Positions 37,048-45,661 of a DNA stretch of 64,000 bases are shown piece after piece. The stretch lies in contig PGYU01000001.1 in assembly GCA_002839825.1 (NCBI GenBank), positions 310,001 to 374,000 of the forward strand. The letters are read 5' to 3'. The notes under the pieces were generated by a model. It was given only the letters and a program-made list of their open reading frames with translations, did no database searches and was not told where the DNA came from. The DNA is from Ignavibacteriae bacterium HGW-Ignavibacteriae-1. Its GTDB lineage: Bacteria; Bacteroidota; Ignavibacteria; Kapaibacteriales; UBA2268. Each line of letters begins with the position of its first letter. The first letter of the stretch is position 1. The translations under genes were made by a program, and so were the position numbers.

Positions 37048-37686
37048 TCAAGGTGATAATCGAATTATTTCCCACTTTTCAGCTTCAGTTAATTTGAATC
37101 TGAACCTATCGTGCAATCTATTTTCCCGACCTTGCCAAAATTCAAACTCATCAGGTACTAAACGGTAGCCTCCCCAAAAATCCGGCAACGGCACATTAAT
37201 AGGGTGCTTCACCATTAGTTTGATAACTTTCCTAATAAGTGTGAATCTGCTTTTGAGTGGTTGGCTTTGTTCCGATGCCCAAGCTCCGATTCTACTCGTA
37301 TATGGTCTAGTATCGTAATATGCTTTAGATTCGTCTGGAGAGATTTTTTGGATTTTACCTTCAATTCGAATTTGACGTTCAAATTTATCCCAGAAAAAAA
37401 GTAATGAACCGTAAGGATTGGATGTAATGTCAGTACCTTTGCGGCTCAAATAGTTCGTGAAGAATACAAAGCCCTGTTCGTCATAGCTTTTCAAAAGCAC
37501 AACTCTCGATGATGGGCGACCGTCGGAATTAACAGTTGAAATCACCATAGCTGTCGGTTCGTAGAAATCTCCAACTAAGCCTTCATCCATCCAAATTTTG
37601 AATTGTGCAAAAGGGTCCTTATTTATCGAAGTTTCATCAAGTTTGAACTTGTTGTAATCTCGTCTGATATCGCCTAAATTTTCCAT
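37048..37686 (-). CDS. pdxH: pyridoxamine 5'-phosphate oxidase
   Basis: FMN enzyme that oxidises pyridoxine/pyridoxamine 5'-phosphate to PLP. The 212-residue protein has the N-terminal IRRDYNKFKLDE, RPSSRVVLLKSYDEQGFVFFTNY (split substrate/FMN site), RQIRIEGKIQKI, WASEQSQPL and the C-terminal ENRLHDRFRF motif; all are standard. The ATG at 37686 (GGGA upstream) is chosen over a GTG at 37713, which lies inside the upstream gene's terminator. Convergent with the RsbW-like gene, 2 bases apart. Supplies cofactor for SerC and Kbl encoded here. Confidence 0.96.
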   Translation of the reverse strand: MENLGDIRRDYNKFKLDETSINKDPFAQFKIWMDEGLVGDFYEPTAMVISTVNSDGRPSSRVVLLKSYDEQGFVFFTNYLSRKGTDITSNPYGSLLFFWDKFERQIRIEGKIQKISPDESKAYYDTRPYTSRIGAWASEQSQPLKSRFTLIRKVIKLMVKHPINVPLPDFWGGYRLVPDEFEFWQGRENRLHDRFRFKLTEAEKWEIIRLSP

Positions 37687-37706
37687 TGAATTCCCACAAA
37701 TTAAAA

Positions 37707-37741
37707 ACGGCACGATTGAACTATTGTGTTAATCGTGCCGT
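37707..37741 (-). terminator. Rho-independent terminator of the CAP/FnIII gene
   Basis: Perfect 11-bp inverted repeat (ACGGCACGATT at 37707-37717; AATCGTGCCGT at 37731-37741), followed on the minus strand by TTTT. Sits between the CAP-domain gene and pdxH. Confidence 0.9.
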
Positions 37742-37754
37742 TAGATTTTATATT

Positions 37755-39860
37755 TTATCTTACAATTGTAAAGCTTTTTACAAAGCTATTCAAACCGCTG
37801 TTAATCGAAATCATATAAGTAGAAATAGGCAAATGACTGATATTGATTATGTATTCATTGACACCTTCGGACCTAATGCTTGTTGATTCATGCACAACAT
37901 TGCCGGAAATATCAAAAATGAGTATCTTTATCGGTGCTATTGCAATTGAATTCAATTGTAGCTTGATTTGCTCATTTGCCGGATTTGGGAACATCATAAA
38001 GTTTCGGTCAACAAAACTTTGTACAGATTGTGCAGGGTCTGTTGTGAATGAATTTACTTGCGACCAATCGCCATTACCACCTGATGATTCTCCACGAACG
38101 CGCCATTTATATAGAGTGCCTGCTTCGCTTGTGCTAAATAGGTATTCTGCATCTGTCAATCCACCTTGATTTACAACCAAACTCTCATCAAAATTTTCTT
38201 TGGTTGTGATTTGAATTCTGTATGAATCTGTACCTTCAATTTCACTCCATTTGATAAGCGGTGATTTTTCAACTTTGGTAGCATTGTTTTCAGGATATAA
38301 TAACACAGGTCCTACCATACTCGAACCGATTTTGAATGACCAAATTTCTGAGAATTCGCCATATCCGGTGCCATTCGATGCACGTACACGCCAAAAGTAA
38401 GTTGTGTTGTTTACTAAGCGATTAGGCGTTACTTCAGTACTTAAATCTTCGATTCCCGATTTTGTAAATTTAATGGCAAACCCTTCAAAAGTATTATCGT
38501 TTGCTACCTGAACTGCATAAGTATCAGCACGGTCTGCTGCTTCCCAAGTCAATGTTGGCGTAGTAGTTTTTAAATCAGCATTGATTGCGGGTGTTTTCAA
38601 TACAACTTTCGCCGGCAAAGGCAAAGCAGTTGTAAATGTAAACACTTCAGACCAAGGACTCGTCCCGGCATCATTAGTCGCTGCTACTCTCCACCAATAT
38701 TGGGTCGAATGAGTTAGTTCATTCGGCAGATATGCGTTTGTCGGTAAGGCATTTTGGTCAATTACCATATTTGTAAAATCTGAATTTTTACTTACTTGTA
38801 AAAGATATTTATTAGTGTTATCAGTTAGCGACCATGTGAGTGCATTTGAAACTTTGACATTTTTTGCTAAGTTTTCCGGCAATTGTGGCTGTGGAGATTG
38901 TGGTGGACTTGTTTGATTTTTATCAGTCAAATTGAACCAATAAGAATAATTTCTAGTTTGCCCGTTTACCACAACTCCTTTAATTTCAACGTTGTATCTC
39001 ACTTCATTTACCAAACCGTCAGCTTTCCAACTAATGTTGTTAGGGAAACTTCCCCAACCTTCATTATCGTGTTTTACAGAATTTACATTGACATTTGAAC
39101 CACTTTCAGTTTTCATTGTAACAACTGCTGAAGAGTAATCAACAGATTGGTTAGCCCACAAATTTGTCTTACTGGAAATCGCGTTAAATGACAAATAAAA
39201 TGACTTATTGAAGTATGAGGGAGGATAATATTCGTACGGATAAGCAATGTATTCTAAGTCTGTATCTGCAAAATTTCCATTTGTATAATCTTGATACAAA
39301 AAGTTACTACCTGTATAATAATAATTTGAACCTTGTGCTTTGCCATCAGCTCTGCCATAAGCAAATTTCGTCAAAAATGGGTTGATTATTGCTCTTCGGT
39401 GCCCAACTTTGTATTCTTGAGCTTGATCAGCATTACTGTCATCAATCAGCCATCCGATAATTACATCTTCGCTAATTACGGTTGCAGGATTTGTTCCTAT
39501 TTGTAAATGCAAATTGGATTTCAACCTTGCTTGACCGGCACCGGGAGTGTAGCATTTTGAAGATGGGTCGTCAACGTGTCCGATAGTTCCGCCTGCAATC
39601 ATATTCAAGCAGCCTTCCATAGACATTTGTTGACCATTGTACTCATAAGTTACAGGTTTGAGCTTATGAAGGCTGCGGATATAATTGACACGCTCCAAAA
39701 CTCGGTCAATCTCGGATTGTTTCAACACACCGGCTGTGCATGACCCTATATCTGGCAATACATCATAAATAGCATTCAAATTTTGAGATTCGGGATTTCC
39801 GGCAAAACTAAAATTTGGTAAAGCAACAATGATAGCGATAAGTAATAATATTTTTTTCAT
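37755..39860 (-). CDS. secreted CAP-domain protein with fibronectin III-like repeats and T9SS tag
   Basis: A 701-residue extracellular protein. Signal peptide MKKILLLIAIIVALPNFSFA (1-20), then a CAP/SCP-like domain (~50-300: VNYIRSLHKLKPV, GTIGHVD, VGHRRAIINP), then three FnIII-like repeats (~335-620; each ends in YWWRV, YFWRV or YKWRV before a SPWS/EFSE/DWSQ strand), and a T9SS type A sorting domain (~625-701: MMFPNPANEQIKLQL, ending KSFTIVR). CAP proteins include adhesins, proteases and lipid binders; no activity can be assigned. Start at 39860 is the signal peptide start, eight codons inside the longest frame. Confidence 0.88.
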   Translation of the reverse strand: MKKILLLIAIIVALPNFSFAGNPESQNLNAIYDVLPDIGSCTAGVLKQSEIDRVLERVNYIRSLHKLKPVTYEYNGQQMSMEGCLNMIAGGTIGHVDDPSSKCYTPGAGQARLKSNLHLQIGTNPATVISEDVIIGWLIDDSNADQAQEYKVGHRRAIINPFLTKFAYGRADGKAQGSNYYYTGSNFLYQDYTNGNFADTDLEYIAYPYEYYPPSYFNKSFYLSFNAISSKTNLWANQSVDYSSAVVTMKTESGSNVNVNSVKHDNEGWGSFPNNISWKADGLVNEVRYNVEIKGVVVNGQTRNYSYWFNLTDKNQTSPPQSPQPQLPENLAKNVKVSNALTWSLTDNTNKYLLQVSKNSDFTNMVIDQNALPTNAYLPNELTHSTQYWWRVAATNDAGTSPWSEVFTFTTALPLPAKVVLKTPAINADLKTTTPTLTWEAADRADTYAVQVANDNTFEGFAIKFTKSGIEDLSTEVTPNRLVNNTTYFWRVRASNGTGYGEFSEIWSFKIGSSMVGPVLLYPENNATKVEKSPLIKWSEIEGTDSYRIQITTKENFDESLVVNQGGLTDAEYLFSTSEAGTLYKWRVRGESSGGNGDWSQVNSFTTDPAQSVQSFVDRNFMMFPNPANEQIKLQLNSIAIAPIKILIFDISGNVVHESTSIRSEGVNEYIINISHLPISTYMISINSGLNSFVKSFTIVR

Positions 39861-39965
39861 ATTAATTTTTTTATAATTTAACAAATTCCATTCTAATATT
39901 AACCACGAATGAAGAGAAAGTTACATTTACTTAATAAAAATAAGTTTATTATTAACATAACAAAA

Positions 39966-39990
39966 AGCCCTCATTTTTGTACTGAGGGCT
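39966..39990 (-). terminator. terminator of the efp-accB-accC-gcvH unit
   Basis: 8-bp inverted repeat (AGCCCTCA at 39966-39973; TGAGGGCT at 39983-39990) followed on the minus strand by TTTTTG. It lies 22 bases past the gcvH stop. Confidence 0.85.
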
Positions 39991-40012
39991 AATTGTTCTT
40001 CAAATAATAGGA

Positions 40013-40393
40013 TTAATGTCCGAGTTTAGCCTTGTAAGCGGCAGCATCCATTAGTTTGTCTAATTCGGCAAGATTGCTCAATTCGATTTTCACAATCCAT
40101 CCTTCGCCGTAAGGGTCTGCATTTACTGTTTCGGGAGCATCATTCAATGCTGAATTGACTTCAACCAATTTTCCTGAAACAGGAGCATACATTTCTGCAA
40201 CAGTTTTAACAGCTTCAATTGTTCCGAAACTATCTCCTGCGTTGACAGTAGCGTCGGGTTCGGGGATATCAATATAAACGATATCGCCAAGTTCGCCTTG
40301 AGCATGGTCAGTCACACCGATAGTGCCGATATTACCTTCTAATTTGACCCACTCGTGGTCTTCTGTGTATTTTAAATTTTCCGGGAAATTCAT
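40013..40393 (-). CDS. gcvH: glycine cleavage system H protein
   Basis: Lipoyl carrier of the glycine cleavage system. 126 residues, standard length, with the lipoylation lysine Lys63 in TIEAVKTVAE and the typical GDIVYIDIP and GWIVKIEL strands. No gcvT or gcvP is in the window; H protein may also feed lipoate transfer. It is the last gene of a minus-strand run after accC (57-base gap). The ATG at 40393 gives the canonical N-terminus (FPENLKYTEDHEWV). Confidence 0.97.
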   Translation of the reverse strand: MNFPENLKYTEDHEWVKLEGNIGTIGVTDHAQGELGDIVYIDIPEPDATVNAGDSFGTIEAVKTVAEMYAPVSGKLVEVNSALNDAPETVNADPYGEGWIVKIELSNLAELDKLMDAAAYKAKLGH

Positions 40394-40450
40394 ACAATCT
40401 CCAACTTTTAATTGAAAAAAAACAATTATCTAAGTGTAAAATTAAGAAAA

Positions 40451-41794
40451 TTACATTGAATTCCAATCAACTCTATCTAAATATTTTGTATCAATATTGC
40501 CTGAGATAAAGTCTTTGTTCATCATCATTTTCTTATGGAAAGGAATAGTGGTCTTAATTCCTTCGATTATAAATTCATCTAAAGCTCTGTACATTTTAGC
40601 TATTGCCTCTTTTCGAGTAGGGGCAGTAGCTATTAATTTTGCAACTAATGAATCATAGTTACTCGGTATTGTGTAGCCTTGGTAAGCGTGAGAATCAGTT
40701 CTAATACCACGACCACCGGGAACATGGAATACATCAATACGCCCGGGGCTCGGACGGAAATTGTGTTCGGGGTCTTCGGCGTTGATTCTGCATTCGATTG
40801 AATGGAATTTTGGTTCCGATTCTTTAAGTCTCAGTTTGCCACCGGATGCGACCAAAATTTGCTCAGTAATCAAATCAATTCCCAATGACTCTTCAGTCAC
40901 AGGGTGTTCCACTTGAATGCGTGTATTCATTTCCATGAAATAGAAATTCATTTCAGCATCAACTAAGTATTCGATCGTGCCGGGACCGTAATAATTCACA
41001 GATTTAGCTCCCAATACGGAAACTTCACCCATTTGTTTTCGTAAAGCTCTTGTTACTACAGGTGATGGAGCTTCTTCGATTAGTTTCTGGTGGCGTCTTT
41101 GGATAGAACATTCTCTTTCGTTCAGATGCACGACATTGCCGTGTTTGTCGCCAATAACTTGAATTTCGATATGACGTGAACCGATAACGAGTTTTTCGAT
41201 ATACAAATCGGGATTGCTAAAGAATGCTTCGGCTTCATTGCTTGCTACGCTGAATGCTGCAGCTAATTCATTAGGACTTTCGACAAGTCGCATACCTTTG
41301 CCGCCGCCGCCTGCAACAGCTTTCAACATCACAGGGTAGCCGATTTCATTGCAAACTGTTTTCGCTTCTTCATAGTCTTTAACAACGCCTAAACTGCCGG
41401 GGACAACAGGGACACCCGCGTTACGCATTGTTTCTTTTGCAATAGATTTATTTCCCATTCTGCGAATTGCATCCGCAGACGGACCAATGAATATGATTCC
41501 GTGGTCGTTGCAAATTTCTACAAATTTATCATTTTCAGCCATGAATCCATATCCCGGATGAATTGCATCCGCATTGGTAATCATAGCAGCCGAAATAATA
41601 GCAGGGATTCTAAGATAGCTATCGCGACTTGGTGCCGGACCGATACAAATTGCTTCATCGGCAAATTTGACGTGCAAAGATTCCTTATCGGCAGTAGAAT
41701 ATACAGCAACAGTTGCAATTCCCATCTCTTTACAAGCTCTGATAATCCGAAGCGCAATCTCGCCACGATTTGCAATCAATACTTTTTTTATCAT
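40451..41794 (-). CDS. accC: acetyl-CoA carboxylase, biotin carboxylase subunit
   Basis: ATP-grasp enzyme that carboxylates the biotin on AccB, first step of fatty-acid synthesis. 447 residues, normal. Motifs: [21 protein letters not shown] at the start split as [11 protein letters not shown], the glycine loop [43 protein letters not shown] (catalytic region) and RINAEDP. 16 bases after accB on the same strand. No accA/accD nearby, as usual. Confidence 0.97.
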   Translation of the reverse strand: MIKKVLIANRGEIALRIIRACKEMGIATVAVYSTADKESLHVKFADEAICIGPAPSRDSYLRIPAIISAAMITNADAIHPGYGFMAENDKFVEICNDHGIIFIGPSADAIRRMGNKSIAKETMRNAGVPVVPGSLGVVKDYEEAKTVCNEIGYPVMLKAVAGGGGKGMRLVESPNELAAAFSVASNEAEAFFSNPDLYIEKLVIGSRHIEIQVIGDKHGNVVHLNERECSIQRRHQKLIEEAPSPVVTRALRKQMGEVSVLGAKSVNYYGPGTIEYLVDAEMNFYFMEMNTRIQVEHPVTEESLGIDLITEQILVASGGKLRLKESEPKFHSIECRINAEDPEHNFRPSPGRIDVFHVPGGRGIRTDSHAYQGYTIPSNYDSLVAKLIATAPTRKEAIAKMYRALDEFIIEGIKTTIPFHKKMMMNKDFISGNIDTKYLDRVDWNSM

Positions 41795-41810
41795 ACTTTT
41801 CTACCCCTAA

Positions 41811-42314
41811 TTAATCAGGCTTGATAAGGAAAATTGGCTGGTTAAATTCAATAGGTTTAGAATTTTCGATAAGTATTTCCACTACAGTTCCACTAATATC
41901 GCTTTCGATTTCGTTCATCAATTTCATTGCTTCAATAATGCAAAGAGTATCACCGGGACGAATCTTGGTGCCAACTTCAACAAAAGCAGGTGATTCGGGC
42001 GAAGGTGAACGATAAAAAGTACCCACAATCGGAGATTTGATTTCGTGAAGATTACTTTTCGGTGCAACTTCTTTTACTTCCGCTACCGGAGCAGCCGGTT
42101 GAGGTGCATGATGTTGCGATTCTTGAGCAACCATATTCGGGGCAGATGCAAAAGAACCCATCGGAATAATAATGGGCTGATTGGAATTAGACTCTGATTT
42201 AGATTCGCTGATTTTGCTGATTTTGATTTTTGTGCCTTCTTCATCTATTTCGAGCGATGAAGCTGAACTTTCATCAAATAACTGCATAATATCTTTCAAG
42301 TAACTGATGTCCAT
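41811..42314 (-). CDS. accB: biotin carboxyl carrier protein of acetyl-CoA carboxylase
   Basis: 167 residues: an N-terminal dimerisation part, a Pro/Ala-rich linker (about 55-90), and a biotinyl domain with biotin on Lys131 in [10 protein letters not shown]. The thumb insert [11 protein letters not shown] is present, as in true AccB. Follows efp by 43 bases and precedes accC by 16, the conserved efp-accB-accC order of many bacteria. Confidence 0.97.
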   Translation of the reverse strand: MDISYLKDIMQLFDESSASSLEIDEEGTKIKISKISESKSESNSNQPIIIPMGSFASAPNMVAQESQHHAPQPAAPVAEVKEVAPKSNLHEIKSPIVGTFYRSPSPESPAFVEVGTKIRPGDTLCIIEAMKLMNEIESDISGTVVEILIENSKPIEFNQPIFLIKPD

Positions 42315-42357
42315 TATATCTCCTGAATTGTTGAAAAAAAATTGATTGGAGAATTAA

Positions 42358-42921
42358 TTATTCTTTAACGCGTTCAATATAGCTTGCTTCACGAGTATCA
42401 ACTCTGATCAAGTCACCTTCATTGATAAATATCGGAACACCGATTTCGGCTCCGGTTTCGAGTGTTGCGGGTTTGGTAGCATTTGTAGCTGTATCACCTT
42501 TGAATCCGGGTTCGGTATGGATTACTCTTAAGTTTACGTGTTGAGGTACATCAACTGAGAGAACTGTTTCACCCTCAAATGCGAGTAAAGCTATCTCATT
42601 TTCTTTCAAAAATCGAATTTCACTACCAAGAGTATCATCGGGAATGCCAATTTGCTCGAAAGTGTTGACATCCATGAAAATCAAATCACTGCCATCTTTA
42701 TAAAGATACTGGTAAGAGCGTCTTTCAACTCTTACAAATTCGACTGTTTCTTCACTTCTAAAGCGATTTTCAACAACTTTTCCGGTACGGATATTACGCA
42801 TTTTTGTTTGGAAAAATGCGCCACCTTTGCCGGGTTTGATGTGTTGCGTTTCAATTACAACACAGTTTTCACCGTTATATTTAACGACTGCACCTTTTTT
42901 GAGGTCTGTAGCACTGCCCAT
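42358..42921 (-). CDS. efp: translation elongation factor P
   Basis: Relieves ribosome stalling at polyproline. 187 residues, three-beta-barrel layout. The position that is modified by beta-lysylation, rhamnosylation or related chemistry is Lys32 in the KPGKGGAF loop; a Lys there points to lysine-type or 5-aminopentanol-type modification rather than EarP rhamnosylation (Arg). The C-terminus ends YIERVKE. A tRNA-Cys lies 31 bases upstream on the same strand. Confidence 0.97.
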   Translation of the reverse strand: MGSATDLKKGAVVKYNGENCVVIETQHIKPGKGGAFFQTKMRNIRTGKVVENRFRSEETVEFVRVERRSYQYLYKDGSDLIFMDVNTFEQIGIPDDTLGSEIRFLKENEIALLAFEGETVLSVDVPQHVNLRVIHTEPGFKGDTATNATKPATLETGAEIGVPIFINEGDLIRVDTREASYIERVKE

Positions 42922-42952
42922 ATGTTAAATTGTCATTTATGTATAAAAAAAG

Positions 42953-43023
42953 AGGTGACGAGAGGAGTCGAACCTCCGTAGGCGGTTTTGCAGACCGCAG
43001 CCTAGCCACTCGGCCACGTCACC
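42953..43023 (-). tRNA. tRNA-Cys (GCA)
   Basis: 71-nt cloverleaf on the minus strand: acceptor GGTGACG/CGTCACC with discriminator T(U), anticodon stem GCGGT/ACCGC with loop CTGCAAA giving GCA, T-stem with TTCGACT loop. CCA not encoded. Confidence 0.96.
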
Positions 43024-43032
43024 TTAAGACTA

Positions 43033-43063
43033 CAAATATAGGGTTTTTTACGCACATACCAAA
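43033..43063 (-). promoter_or_regulatory. Bacteroidota-type promoter of tRNA-Cys
   Basis: On the minus strand: TTTG (43060-43063), 19 bases, then TATATTTG (43033-43040), 9 bases before the tRNA start at 43023. An excellent match to the -33/-7 consensus. Confidence 0.75.
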
Positions 43064-43099
43064 ATATTTGTTGATAAATTACAATTCTAAAAAATATTT

Positions 43100-43130
43100 T
43101 TTGAAATCTACTCGCAATGTGCTACTTTTG
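43100..43130 (+). promoter_or_regulatory. Bacteroidota-type promoter of tRNA-Leu
   Basis: TTTG at 43100-43103, a 19-base spacer, then TACTTTTG at 43123-43130, about 14 bases before the tRNA start. Same geometry as the divergent tRNA-Cys promoter next to it. Confidence 0.75.
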
Positions 43131-43144
43131 TGTTCTGTATATTT

Positions 43145-43227
43145 GCGGAAGTGGTGAAATTGGTAGACACGCCATCTTGAGGGGGTGGTGCCTTATGGGT
43201 GTAGGGGTTCAAATCCCCTCTTCCGCA
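43145..43227 (+). tRNA. tRNA-Leu (GAG)
   Basis: 83-nt type II tRNA: acceptor GCGGAAG/CTTCCGC with discriminator A, anticodon stem CCATC/GGTGG with loop TTGAGGG giving GAG, a long variable arm, and T-loop TTCAAAT. CCA not encoded. Confidence 0.95.
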
Positions 43228-43235
43228 CAAAAATC

Positions 43236-44036
43236 TCAGCCTTTGTTTGTACTCTCAAATATTTTATCTGCCGATTTGGCGATAAAGCCCTTGAACAATT
43301 CTCCCGATGTCGTTTCGTAACGTTTTGCGAATTCGTAATAGCAGCCTGTTATTTCAAATTCGCCTTCTACGAAATCTCCTGAGATTATATCGGCTTTGAT
43401 GCTGGATTGTTCGAGATATTCCGATGGATTACCCTTGATTTCTCCACCCGAATCATTAAGTTTGAATCCCTTATCTTTCAGCAAATGATTGACTTTTTCG
43501 AGCGAATCATACTTTTTGAGATGATTAACTGAGACAGTGAAATGATTAGCACAAAATCCATTGTAATACAGCCAAGCAGCATACTCGGACTCTTTGAGGA
43601 GATTTTGGTAAACTGTATGCGAAGGTTTGCCCCAAATATTGCCGGAATATAGGATTTCACCACTTTCAATCAAAGCTCTTCCAATTTTTTGGACAGAATC
43701 ATGCACGATTGCTTGCAAAAAGTCACTAAACTCGCTCGTTCGGAGTTCGCTTATAAAAATCAAAGGCATGTTTTCATTCCCGGAATATTCATAGTGCTTC
43801 GCATTCAACTTTTTTTCAGGGAAATCATATTGTCCCATTTCACGATAGCCTAAATCAGTGAAAATTTTGCCAAGTGAATCTACGTTTATTTTTGGATTGT
43901 CAAAAGTGCGAAAAGCAATGTGGTCATTGATTACTGTTTCGCCTTCGGAAGTGAATAGTTCATATACTTTTCGTGCAGATTCATTTTGTGAAGTGTATAA
44001 TTCCCATAATTTTGATAATACATTGTCGAGTGTCAT
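43236..44036 (-). CDS. DUF1338 family protein (2-oxoadipate dioxygenase/decarboxylase-like)
   Basis: A 266-residue DUF1338 protein. The family includes HglS/YdcJ, an Fe(II) enzyme converting 2-oxoadipate to 2-hydroxyglutarate in lysine breakdown. The first expected metal His is His39 in INDHIAFRTF, and a conserved HFTVSVN segment follows later. The protein is shorter than the ~450-residue bacterial HglS and matches the short DUF1338 group, whose substrate is not settled. A saccharopine-dehydrogenase-like gene at 16081 could belong to the same pathway, but the genes are far apart. Its 3' end lies 8 bases after the tRNA-Leu on the other strand. Confidence 0.85.
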   Translation of the reverse strand: MTLDNVLSKLWELYTSQNESARKVYELFTSEGETVINDHIAFRTFDNPKINVDSLGKIFTDLGYREMGQYDFPEKKLNAKHYEYSGNENMPLIFISELRTSEFSDFLQAIVHDSVQKIGRALIESGEILYSGNIWGKPSHTVYQNLLKESEYAAWLYYNGFCANHFTVSVNHLKKYDSLEKVNHLLKDKGFKLNDSGGEIKGNPSEYLEQSSIKADIISGDFVEGEFEITGCYYEFAKRYETTSGELFKGFIAKSADKIFESTNKG

Positions 44037-44111
44037 TTTTTTATTCCTTAAATTTGAACTTCAATTCTTTACAAATGACGCAAAGAACTTATTTAATATT
44101 ACAGATTACTA

Positions 44112-45248
44112 ATGAATGAATTTTTCACACTTATAAAAGAAGACGGAGAAAGCAAAGCAAGAGCAGGACTTTTGAAAACTACTTATGCCGAAATCGAAAC
44201 TCCGGTTTTTATGCCCGTCGGAACTAATGCCACTGTCAAAGCGATTCAGCAGCGCGAACTGGTGGAGCTAGATACGCGCATCATTTTGGGCAATACCTAT
44301 CACCTTTACTTGCGTCCGGGCGACGATACAATTCATGAATTCGGTGGCTTGCACAAATTTATGAATTGGAATCGGGCAATTTTGACTGACAGCGGTGGTT
44401 ATCAAGTATTTTCGCTCAAAGACATAAGAAAGATTACCGATGACGGCGTTGAGTTCAAATCGCACATTGATGGCTCGAAGCACTTTTTTACACCTGAAAT
44501 TGTGGTTGACATCCAACGAAATTTAGGCTCCGATATTATGATGGTGCTTGATGAATGTGCTCCATATCCGGCAGATAGAGCGTATGTACGCAAATCTATG
44601 AATCTTTCGCTTGATTGGGCTGAACGTTCAATCGAGTATTTCAGACCCAAAACTCCCAAATACGGAAACCAACAATTTATGTTCGGGATAGCCCAAGGTG
44701 GAATGTACAATGATTTACGGGTAGAATATTTGCGGAAAATGATAGACCTCAATTTTGATGGCAATGCTATCGGTGGTCTGTCTGTCGGCGAACCAAACGA
44801 AATGATGTATGAAATTACGGAACTATCCACAGAAATTTTGCCGAAAGATAAGCCGCGCTATTTGATGGGTGTTGGCACACCGATTGATATTTTGGAATGT
44901 ATCGAACGAGGCATTGATATGTTTGATTGTGTGATGCCAACGCGGAATGCAAGAAACGGGCAATTATTCACCTCACGGGGAAAAATCAACATCAAAAATG
45001 CAAAATATAAGCTTTCAAATGAGCAAATTGACCCGAATGTTGATTCATATGCGAGTCAAAATTTCTCACTTGGATATTTGCGCCACCTTTTCATAGCTGA
45101 TGAAATTCTTGGATTGCAATTAGCATCATTGCATAACATAGCCTTCTATCTTTGGCTTGCTCGAACTGCCAGAGAGAAGATTTTAGCCGGAGATTTTACG
45201 AAATGGAAAAAAGACTTTATCCAAATTTACAAGGGAAATCAAGGTTAA
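44112..45248 (+). CDS. tgt: tRNA-guanine transglycosylase without zinc cysteines
   Basis: Exchanges guanine-34 for the queuosine precursor in tRNAs with GUN anticodons. The 378-residue TIM barrel is otherwise standard: PVFMPVGTNATVK, catalytic-base Asp93 (LTDSGGYQVFS), VLDECAPYP, GGLSVGEPNE and nucleophile Asp272 (MFDCVMPTRNARNG). The zinc site normally C-x-C-x2-C plus His reads Val310, Ser312, Ser315, with the His kept at 341 at exactly the usual spacing. The enzyme probably folds without zinc. The 50-residue region around it is otherwise well conserved (YLRHLF). No other queuosine genes are here. Confidence 0.95.
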   Translation: MNEFFTLIKEDGESKARAGLLKTTYAEIETPVFMPVGTNATVKAIQQRELVELDTRIILGNTYHLYLRPGDDTIHEFGGLHKFMNWNRAILTDSGGYQVFSLKDIRKITDDGVEFKSHIDGSKHFFTPEIVVDIQRNLGSDIMMVLDECAPYPADRAYVRKSMNLSLDWAERSIEYFRPKTPKYGNQQFMFGIAQGGMYNDLRVEYLRKMIDLNFDGNAIGGLSVGEPNEMMYEITELSTEILPKDKPRYLMGVGTPIDILECIERGIDMFDCVMPTRNARNGQLFTSRGKINIKNAKYKLSNEQIDPNVDSYASQNFSLGYLRHLFIADEILGLQLASLHNIAFYLWLARTAREKILAGDFTKWKKDFIQIYKGNQG

Positions 45249-45263
45249 TTGGTTGATTTTTTG

Positions 45264-45271
45264 TACTTTTG
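45264..45271 (+). promoter_or_regulatory. possible -7 box upstream of yajC
   Basis: TACTTTTG, matching TAnnTTTG, 42 bases before the yajC ATG. No well-spaced -33 element, so only a candidate. Confidence 0.35.
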
Positions 45272-45313
45272 TAAATTGATTATGAGTTTATTTTAAATAA
45301 ATAGGGATAAGAA

Positions 45314-45628
45314 ATGAATCACATCTTTTCTACAATAATGATGACACCTCCTGGTGGCGGTGACGCCGGTGGTGGCGGTATGATGTCAATGCTTTTGATG
45401 TTTGCCGTTGTAATTGCAATCATGTATTTCATGATGATAAGACCACAACAAAAACGCCAGAAAGAACATCAAAATATGCTTTCTAATATTCGCAAAGGCG
45501 ACAGAGTTGTAACTACTGCCGGCATGCACGGTACTGTTACTGATTCGGACGACACTACTTTTACACTCCAAATAGCTGATAACGTAAAAGTCAAGTTTGA
45601 AAAAGCGTCAATTGCAAATAAGCTCTAA
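45314..45628 (+). CDS. yajC: preprotein translocase subunit YajC
   Basis: 104-residue inner-membrane protein of the SecDF-YajC complex. It has a Gly/Met-rich N-terminus, one transmembrane segment (about 24-41), the conserved MIRPQQKRQKEHQNML after it, and a KGDRVVTTAGMHGTV C-terminal domain; all standard. Lies between tgt and ribBA on the same strand; tgt-yajC adjacency is common in bacteria. Confidence 0.96.
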   Translation: MNHIFSTIMMTPPGGGDAGGGGMMSMLLMFAVVIAIMYFMMIRPQQKRQKEHQNMLSNIRKGDRVVTTAGMHGTVTDSDDTTFTLQIADNVKVKFEKASIANKL

Positions 45629-45661
45629 GATTTTGCTTATTCTATAAAAAAGGATTTTATA

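Noticed and set aside
40394-40450. Glycine riboswitch ahead of gcvH
   Set aside because: Only 57 bases between accC and gcvH, with no tandem aptamer; the gene is the last of the acc transcript.
45629-45661. FMN riboswitch ahead of ribBA
   Set aside because: The gap is only 33 bases, far too short, and no conserved RFN elements are visible.
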